A stretch of DNA of 64,000 nt from Macrosoma leucophasiata (taxonomy: Eukaryota > Arthropoda > Insecta > Lepidoptera > Hedylidae), in assembly GCA_036365455.1 (NCBI GenBank), contig JAWQUS010000004.1:4471501-4535500 (forward strand), given 5' to 3'. The notes below the pieces were generated by a model. It had not been told where the DNA came from. It searched no databases and saw only the letters and a list, made by a program, of their open reading frames with translations. Positions within the stretch are counted from its first letter, which is position 1; the number at the start of each line of letters is the position of its first letter. Shown here piece after piece: positions 58,101 through 64,000 of this stretch. Made by a program: the position numbers and the translations under genes.

Positions 58101-59084
58101 TTTTGCATAGAATTACCTGCACTTAATTTCCCATACTAACATGACAGCTGACGTGAAAACGTCATTCAAAATATCTGTCAAATCAATTTAAAAACGGAAC
58201 CGGCTGTTTGTTTCCGTTGTCTACTCTTTATTTATATTGACCTCATTGTGGAGAACTGATAGATTAATATCTTGCTACAAAGGTTTAGGTAAGTAGTTTC
58301 AAATTAATTTTAAGCACTTACTAGATTGCCAATTAACTTAATTATACCAATCGTAAAATAATTAAGTTTGGAATTCATATTTAGCTTCTTTACTTTTTCT
58401 TAATTTTTTCTTACTATGAATAAATAACATTCTCATTATTAAGTCTATACATTCACAAAATATATAACATATCTAGATATAATACTATGTATAATCCTGA
58501 ACACAGGGCAGGTACGGTTATTATGTGTTTAATATTGAATATTACATACTTTTATTTATTTTATATGACTAGTGATATGTACCTAATGATAACTTTACAA
58601 AGGGCTTGGTAAAACGTTTTGCAACTAATATATATAATGAGATTGCTCCTTTAATAATATCTTCAATAGAAATATTGTGATGAATTGTCATTATAATTTA
58701 ATTTATACAATGCACCATAAGAGGGATTTTAAGATTTTGTATAAGCTATGCCTAACCTAACAAACTAAATATTTTGCAATACAAGCAGTCAGGTTTTTTG
58801 GTAGGTCCCATTAACGGGTATTAGAGTTAAGATAAAACTTGAATTATGGAGGTAGGTAAAAATGTCTAACCTAATAATTATATATTGACGAAAAATCTTA
58901 TTTTATATCCAATACCAACAACATTTTCAATCACGTTTATATAATATTCGTCAAATACAGTACCAAATTTGGTCACACCCTCTTTAACAGTAATATCAAG
59001 GAGCCGCGATAAGGCTGTGCACACAATGAAGTGTCTAACTTAAGTCGAGCCCAATGTGGGCACGGCTTAAGTGGAATGTTTGGA
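55137..59084. other. Intergenic and RhoGAP 3' UTR
   Basis: Very AT-rich and poor in recognisable repeats. 56640-56690 is the (TTCTA)n-tailed 3' end of a LINE (GTGTACAATAAAGAATATTC). The RhoGAP 3' UTR extends left from 59084 by an unknown length. No coding exon seen. Confidence 0.4.
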
Positions 59085-59199
59085 TCATACATTCGACTCG
59101 GGTCCTTCTGTGTTGTGCTTGAACGAAGCCCGAATTCTCGCCAAGTATAGAGCGCAGATGTGACCGTAGCACTTGTTGTACCATTCGGGTGTTCTGCCC
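59085..59199 (-). CDS. cv-c: RhoGAP last exon (START C-terminal helix)
   Basis: Acceptor TAATTTCAG. RTPEWYNKCYGHICALYLAR and IRASFKHNTEGPESNV, then TGA. An overlapping longer frame with a signal-peptide-like Met is a different frame and is not used. Confidence 0.92.
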
Positions 59200-62089
59200 C
59201 TGAAATTATAAAGAAAATTGATAAACACAAAGCAAATAGAAAAATTGAGACGTTCGGTCTGTAAATTTTCCTAAGTACATGAGTCATATGTACCCGGTTG
59301 AGTCGCTCGCTACTAGCATTAAATACTTAAGTAAATTAGGTAATTTTTATAAGTGGGAAACATATTGTTTCGCACCTTCTGCGTGGGTGGTGCAATCTCG
59401 AAATAATTTGTACATTAAGAGTGCACCGAAGGTTTCTTTTATAAGTCGAAGACCTGGACTGAAATTGGAACTGGATTGGATTACCTGACCTACTTATGCT
59501 ACCATGACCAAATAGGTCGAGTTCTGTCTGATGTTGCGGTCAAAAGTCTTAGGAATCGGCGTGCATGTATGAAGAGAATGATGAAGGTAGATTAGGCACG
59601 AGAGCTATGTCAGGACCGGGATATCTAGCGCTCTACACTTTCTGCCTACCCCGTTAGGGACCTAGCGTGAAGATACATACATACTATTCCTATTTTATTT
59701 TAACTACTATTTTTATTTTATTTTAATTTCACTATTTTTCTAGTTTTATTTTAACAAGTATTCTTATTTTACTATGGTCTAGCGGCACTTGTTTCGCCCA
59801 CCTCCACCACACACCAAAATACCCTAGCGAAACCGGTAATTCCGCTCCCCACGTCGGTAGCGAATAACGCGCAAGTCTGAACAGGGCTTATGAGAGATCT
59901 TTTTCGCTGGTTTATTAGCAGTCTAGACGTGGGAAGGAGAAATCAGATCTAGATCAGTCTACTTACATAGTATCTACACGAGCGAGGTGCACCAGTCTAC
60001 TGCGTCCTTTCCCAGCAGGCTGTGCGAGGTATCTCGAAGCTAAGACCACACCACGGGCGCCCTCAGTGAGGTCTCCTTCCGCAGGGCCAGAGGCAGCAGA
60101 GGCGTGCGCTACTGAGGTCTCTGCCACGGCGCACCACCCACCACCGCCGCCGCCCCCGCCACCTTGTTGCCAGGACCTGGAGTTGGAAATGTTCTTGTAT
60201 GTTATTAAATGTATCGTCACTTTAGTCCTAACAGCGCGGTAGTTACTTTTTGACCATAATACTCGTACGTTACATTTATCATTCGATAGGGCATCACAAG
60301 CCACATTATTTTGAAGGCAAATTAATGATGGTAAATAATAATCTATTTTATTTTTAAAGAAAAATGGAAAGAAAAATTTGACTTCAGGCGAGACTCGAAC
60401 TCGCGACCTACTGGGAATCTAGTCCAGCTATTCAATAAACTGAAAAGTCTATTATATCGGTTGCCTAACTAGCATAGTTGGTAATAGATGGCGCTGCTGC
60501 TACCATAAAGCAATGCAATAGATGTGAAGGAAAGATTTGACAAATCGGGCAGGGCTTCAGTAGCTCAATTGGAAGAGCGGCTGGACTAGATTCCCAGTAG
60601 GTCGCGAGTTCGAGTCTCGCCTGAAGTCAAATTTTTCTTTCCATTTTTCTTTAAAAATAAAATATATTTCACAAGCATGTGTTAATGCGAAATAATATAA
60701 AACAAAAATAATAATCTAATTCACAAGTTTAAAAACTTCTCTCCGTGCTCATTGTCACCGTTCAATGAACCTACAGGTCAAATTTTAGCTTTCAAAACCA
60801 GATTTACACTATGGGGTCCTTCAAAACTGACATCAAAAATTTCATTCATCTCATCATTTTCAATCATTTTTCTGGTAGCAGAGCTCCAGTGACGGAGCTT
60901 TTTCCATTAAATCAGTAGTTGTGGCTGTATGTTATCCGTTACTCAGTTATTTAATCACGCACTCAGTAATTGAATATTTTAAAATATTATATTGATGATT
61001 ATGAAAATAAAATAAATGATAGTTGTTAACTTAACTTTCCTTCTTTTCTAAATTATTGTAGATAAGCAGCAGTAATCAATCACTTAGCATTACAGTAACC
61101 AGCAAAAAAATTGCACACCGAACCTACGAAAGAGACAATACCATACAATGAAGACTATTTTGCTGGTCCTTGGCATTGATTGCAATAATATAAAATACTA
61201 ACCGTAAAACACAATAATCCCTAGGCGGTAGGTTGATACTGGAAGCCGTGACGTATTGGAATATTTCCGCGCTCGTTCCCAACTTCTCAGCTACCCTCCA
61301 TTTCACTAACGAGTCGTCCCATATGTGCCGCTCGCGGAGTATCCTGCAAAAAGATGATGCAAAATTGTATTTAATGTATATTAGAACTAGCGGCCCGCCT
61401 CGGCTTCGCGCGGTGCAATGTTGCCTACCCTCTCCTATTCGTCTTAGCGTGATGATTATACATAGATATACCCTAAAGTCTTCCTCGATATCTTTTATAG
61501 TTTAGGCAGAGTACGCAAAATAAGTAACTTTTCTGTTTGATTTTTTACACCTTGTGTCTGAAAAACCCAAATATCTTACGGAACCCTATTTTTTCTAAAA
61601 TAAAATATAGCCTATGTTACCCGTGGATAATGTGGCTTTCGAATAGTGAAAGAATTTTTAAAATCGGTCTAGTAGTTATTGAGCCTATTCATTACAAACA
61701 AACAAACAAACAAAAAAATATTACCTCTTTATAATATTACGTTTAGAAGTTTAGATTGATACCATCACTGATCCTACTGCACTTTTTTATGAAACGAAGC
61801 GTAGGCAGGCCTCCCACAAGATGGACCGACGACCTGGTGAAGGTTGCGAGCAATCGCTGGATGAGGGCGGCCCAGGACCGTTTGTTGTGGCATTCTTTGG
61901 GGGAGGCTTTTGTTCAGCAGTGGACGTCTTTTGGCTGAAATGATGATTTACCTCTGCATGACCTCCTGCGGCGGCGCCTCGACGTCGGTGGTGGCGCGCC
62001 ACAGCCGCAGCGGGTGGCCGTCGCCCACCTTCTTGCAGCACAGCTCCACGTGTGTCGCCGCCCCCGACACCGACATCCAGCCCCGACTC
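59085..62089 (-). CDS. cv-c: DLC/crossveinless-c RhoGAP, C-terminal START domain (5' part outside window)
   Basis: Exons 62089-61952, 61343-61203, 60176-59967 and 59199-59085 each enter in phase 2 and join in frame to the last 200 residues, ending at TGA 59087-59085. The order of blocks is that of the DLC1/STARD8/STARD13 START domain: GWMSVSG, CCKKVGDGHPLRLW, VEAPPQEVMQRILRERHIWD, EIFQYVTASSINLPPRDYCV, SRYLAQPAGKGRSRLVHLAR and RTPEWYNKCYGHICAL. In these proteins SAM and RhoGAP domains precede START; they should lie to the right of the window. The family turns off Rho at adhesions; fly cv-c acts in epithelial morphogenesis. The symbol is by family resemblance, not by tested orthology. Confidence 0.9.
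59494..59690 (+). repeat. LINE 3' tail ([14 protein letters not shown] type)
   Basis: ACCATGACCAAATAGGTCGA ... GCGTGAAGATACATACATA, as at 25210-25390. Confidence 0.7.
59967..60176 (-). CDS. cv-c: RhoGAP exon with polyglycine insert
   Basis: Acceptor CCAACTCCAG, donor AT/GTAAGT. SWQQ, then eight consecutive glycines, then WCAVAETSVAHASAAS and SRYLAQPAGKGRSRL. The glycines stand where DLC proteins have a short LPKG loop. Confidence 0.92.
60340..60710. mobile_element. T unit, copy 4, with inverted arms
   Basis: The left arm AAAGAAAAATGGAAAG plus T-arm text (60355-60427) is the inverse of 60580-60655. Between them lie GATGGCGCTGCTGC and a full tRNA-like sequence. It ends GCATGTGTTAATGCGAAAT. 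In a RhoGAP intron. Confidence 0.75.
60554..60629 (+). other. tRNA-like sequence inside T
   Basis: GCTTCAG/CTGAAGT stem, TA, GCTC-AATTGGAA-GAGC, irregular anticodon arm, GCGAG-TTCGAGT-CTCGC, then CA and a T run. Same anomaly as at 19283. Confidence 0.6.
60711..61202. other. RhoGAP intron, little recognised
   Basis: 60871-60900 is a scrap of S1 (GCAGAGCTCCAGTGACGGAG). 61100-61140 is one MB-like end. Confidence 0.4.
61203..61343 (-). CDS. cv-c: RhoGAP exon: START core
   Basis: Acceptor TTTTTGCAG, donor CG/GTTAGT (non-optimal but GT). ILRERHIWDDSLVKWRVAEK and EIFQYVTASSINLPPRDYCV. Confidence 0.93.
61384..61735 (+). repeat. RTE/BovB-like LINE 3' region
   Basis: ACTAGCGGCCCGCCTCGGCT ... TCTTACGGAACCCTATTTT ... 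(CAAA)n. A very common non-coding end in Lepidoptera. Confidence 0.6.
61781..61945 (+). pseudogene. LINE C-terminal tail (GRPPTRWTDDL type)
   Basis: RSVGRPPTRWTDDLVKVASN, then [14 protein letters not shown], stop and (GAT)n. Only the last 50 codons of the element. It sits against the donor of the RhoGAP exon at 61952. Confidence 0.8.
61952..62089 (-). CDS. cv-c: RhoGAP exon: START N-terminal part
   Basis: Acceptor TGTGTAG, donor AG/GTAAAT. SRGWMSVSGAATHVELCCKK, GDGHPLRLWRATTDVEAPP and QEVMQR. GC-rich compared with its flanks. Phase 2 in and out. Confidence 0.93.
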
Positions 62090-62373
62090 CTACACATCGC
62101 GTACGAAAATCACTACGGAGAACTTTTGGCCTCTGCTGATCAGTTGATCTTACCTAAACAATCTTGACTACCTATACGTTTTAGAAGCAGGCGGAAGACT
62201 ATGTAAAGATGTACAGTTTCCACCCCACAATCTTCAATGACAAATATGAAAGGCTTGAATGATTTAAGCCAATAATTTATTGATAATTTGTATTGCTATT
62301 GATGAGCATACTATGAACCAAATGTATGGTGCGTGTACTATTCACTATGGTCGTATCTGACGACAGTCTAGGA

Positions 62374-62557
62374 CAGAGGTTCCCAAACTATTTTTCTTGT
62401 AGACCCCTTTCAATTTTTTTCTGGTTTCGATGGACCCCCTTGCTAACATTTATATCACTTTCCCATATATCCCATTTTTATTTACGCATATACGTAGACC
62501 CCATAGAGTCTCCCATGGACCCCAGGGGGTCTATATGGACCACTTTGGGAATCTCTG
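62374..62557. mobile_element. Small hAT-like MITE
   Basis: Inverted ends CAGAGGTTCCCAAACTA and CCACTTTGGGAATCTCTG, the usual hAT consensus. The flanking 8-mers GTCTAGGA and ATCTAACC share only TCTA, so the duplication is not clear. It lies inside the first copy of the tandem duplication. Confidence 0.7.
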
Positions 62558-62835
62558 ATCTAACCTATACAATCTTGAAGTACCTATATTATGTTTTAGA
62601 AGCAGGCAATTCGAGACAATAGTTATATCCGATGACGTTCTAGAACATCTAATACTATCGCTTGTTGACTATTGATTTACAATTGGCAACTACGGTAGGG
62701 AAGCTATAGTTAATCCGCCGACATCTTCCTAAAACTATTTATTTTTTTTATTAAAGATCGACAGATAGCCAAATTGGCCATCTAATGGAGAGGATATTTA
62801 CGACATGAGAGTTGGCAACGCGCCAGAGTTAAACC

Positions 62836-62927
62836 CCTCCACGTCGGTGGTGGAGAGTCACAGACGTCGGTGGTGAAGAGTCTCCAAGTGCGTCGCTGCT
62901 CTCGATACAGACATTCGGCCCCGACTT
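62836..62927 (-). pseudogene. Duplicated, decayed START exon
   Basis: The minus strand keeps TGTATAG (acceptor) and a frame SRGRMSVSRAATHLET, then a deletion and a stop. It is a dead copy of exon 62089-61952. Confidence 0.8.
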
Positions 62928-63454
62928 CTATACATTGCGTATGCTAATTACTACGGAGAACTTTTGATCTCTGCTGATCAGTCGATCTAACCTAAACAAT
63001 CTTGAACTATTACGTTTTAGAAGCAGGCGGGAGACTTTGTAAAGAGGTGCAGTTTTCACCGCACAATCTTCAATGACAGATATGAAAGGCTTGAATGATG
63101 TAAGCCAATAATTTATTGATTATTTGTATTGCTCATTGATGAGCATACTATGACATGAACAAAATGTATGGTGCGTGCACTATACACTACGGTTGTATCT
63201 GACGACAGTCTAGGACATCTTAAACTATAGCTTCTTGACTATTGGTTTACAGTTAATTATATAATAAAGTTACTACGGTAAACTATAAGTTGTACCCGCC
63301 GACATCTTTCTTAAACTAATAGATTTTTTATGTCAAACGAACGACAGATTCTGATAGCTAGATTGGCCATCTAATGGGAAGGGCATTTATATAGGTAAGA
63401 GTTGGCGACGCGCCAGAGCTGAGCTACTCGAAGGGGAGCGGGCGCTCATCTTAA

Positions 63455-63541
63455 GCGCCTAGAAGTAGTATCTAAAGCGCCTAGAAGTAGTATCTAAAGC
63501 GCCTAGAAGTAGTATCTAAAGCGCTTAGAAGTAGTATCTAA
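63455..63541 (+). repeat. 22-bp tandem repeat, four units
   Basis: GCGCCTAGAAGTAGTATCTA plus AA, four times (63455, 63477, 63499 and 63521), the last with one change. Confidence 0.92.
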
Positions 63542-64000
63542 ACTATCAAAGATATTAAAAAGTATATATAACTATTCGAATTAATGCCGATTGAGACAGA
63601 TAAAAAATTTAATAATATGTGTGTATAACTAAAAAACTGAGTGCTGAATTTCCCTAGCAAAACTACACAAATTACCATTCCGACATGTTTTAAACAATTT
63701 TGTAAATTGTTACACTTTTTAACATCAGTTTCTATAAATCTAATGATTCTTTCACACATTCTCTTCAAAACCATGCTTTAGTAAAATTAGAAGAAATAAA
63801 AAAACTTACACGCACTAAATTTTAATTCTATATTTAACCAGCTAATTTATTCTCTATTTGAAATGAAGATTTATCATTATTTTTAGTTTTAATTTTATTA
63901 AATGAAAATAAAGAAACAAAAGAAAAAAGGTTCACTTATACAAAACACCTAAGTGGCCACGAAACAGCTAAGTATGATAATGATGTGAGTTTGACAACTC
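63542..64000. other. RhoGAP intron or flank, nothing recognised
   Basis: AT-rich. The next upstream RhoGAP exon is not in the window. Confidence 0.4.

Larger units (their letters stand above)
61975..63425. repeat. Tandem duplication containing the START exon and its upstream intron
   Basis: Copy I (about 61975-62830, with the hAT-like insert) and copy II (about 62836-63425) share GTACGAAAATCACTACGG / GTATGCTAATTACTACGG, GTTTTAGAAGCAGGCGG, CAATCTTCAATGACA and GATTGGCCATCTAATGG in the same order. Confidence 0.8.

Noticed and set aside
58973..59287. 104-codon minus frame with a signal-peptide-like start (MTHVLRKIYR...)
   Set aside because: It overlaps the last RhoGAP exon in another frame. The exon frame (RTPEWYNKCYGH...) matches a known domain and joins in phase to its neighbour.
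60554..60629. Functional tRNA gene
   Set aside because: The D and T arms are good but the anticodon arm is irregular, and every copy sits inside a repeat.
63538..63774. 78-codon minus frame upstream of the RhoGAP exons
   Set aside because: No DLC-like sequence, no convincing splice sites, AT-rich codons. Probably chance.
1..64000. CRISPR arrays, operons, bacterial promoters or ribosomal RNA genes
   Set aside because: None seen. Gene structure and repeats are those of an insect nuclear genome; the only 5S-like text is within the SINE copies.

Overview
The window looks like nuclear DNA of a lepidopteran insect (moth or butterfly). It is AT-rich, its coding exons are small with GT-AG introns, and it carries dense LINE tails, SINEs, MITEs and fold-back elements. 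Non-coding ends such as CGGACGGAGCCGCGGGCAA and the many (CAT)n/(GAT)n-tailed LINE ends are typical of Lepidoptera. There are no bacterial, organellar or CRISPR features.

Three host genes can be read exon by exon with consistent splice phases. (1) On the + strand at 3308-20835 lies a fibroblast growth factor receptor (breathless/heartless class). It has Ig1, an acid box, Ig2, Ig3, a transmembrane helix, a tyrosine kinase and a short tail; the 5' exon(s) with the signal peptide lie upstream of the window. (2) On the - strand at 52063-31287 is a three-exon glutathione-specific gamma-glutamylcyclotransferase (CHAC2-like), whose 36-nt middle exon sits between introns of about 15 and 5 kb. (3) On the - strand at 62089-59085 are the last four exons of a DLC/crossveinless-c type RhoGAP, encoding its C-terminal START domain. 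FGFR and CHAC2 converge; CHAC2 and the RhoGAP are in tandem. No functional link between the three is visible.

The rest is mostly transposon-derived. Names used below: S1 = a roughly 290-bp SINE-like repeat with more than 20 copies; SC = a tRNA-derived SINE; 5S-SINE = a 5S-rRNA-derived SINE; T = a roughly 300-bp unit containing a tRNA-like sequence; H8 = a hAT-type MITE with 8-bp target duplications; MB, MP and MQ = three smaller inverted-repeat families. A decayed PIF/Harbinger element with its own termini sits in a kinase-domain intron of FGFR. Nested insertions (LINE in SC, S1 in H8, S1 in element F, an unknown 762-bp piece in MQ) give a relative chronology.

The most interesting biological signal is a pair of duplicated exons for the first half of FGFR Ig3 (9206-9441 and 10181-10398). 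Both start in phase 1 and end in phase 0, so they can be used only one at a time. This would make a receptor switch at the ligand-binding Ig3 domain, in a different half from the vertebrate IIIb/IIIc switch. Other notable items are the polyglycine insert in the START domain, a tandem duplication that includes a START exon, the permuted tRNA-like T units, the 5S-SINE, and an array of long near-perfect palindromes at 36335-36829.
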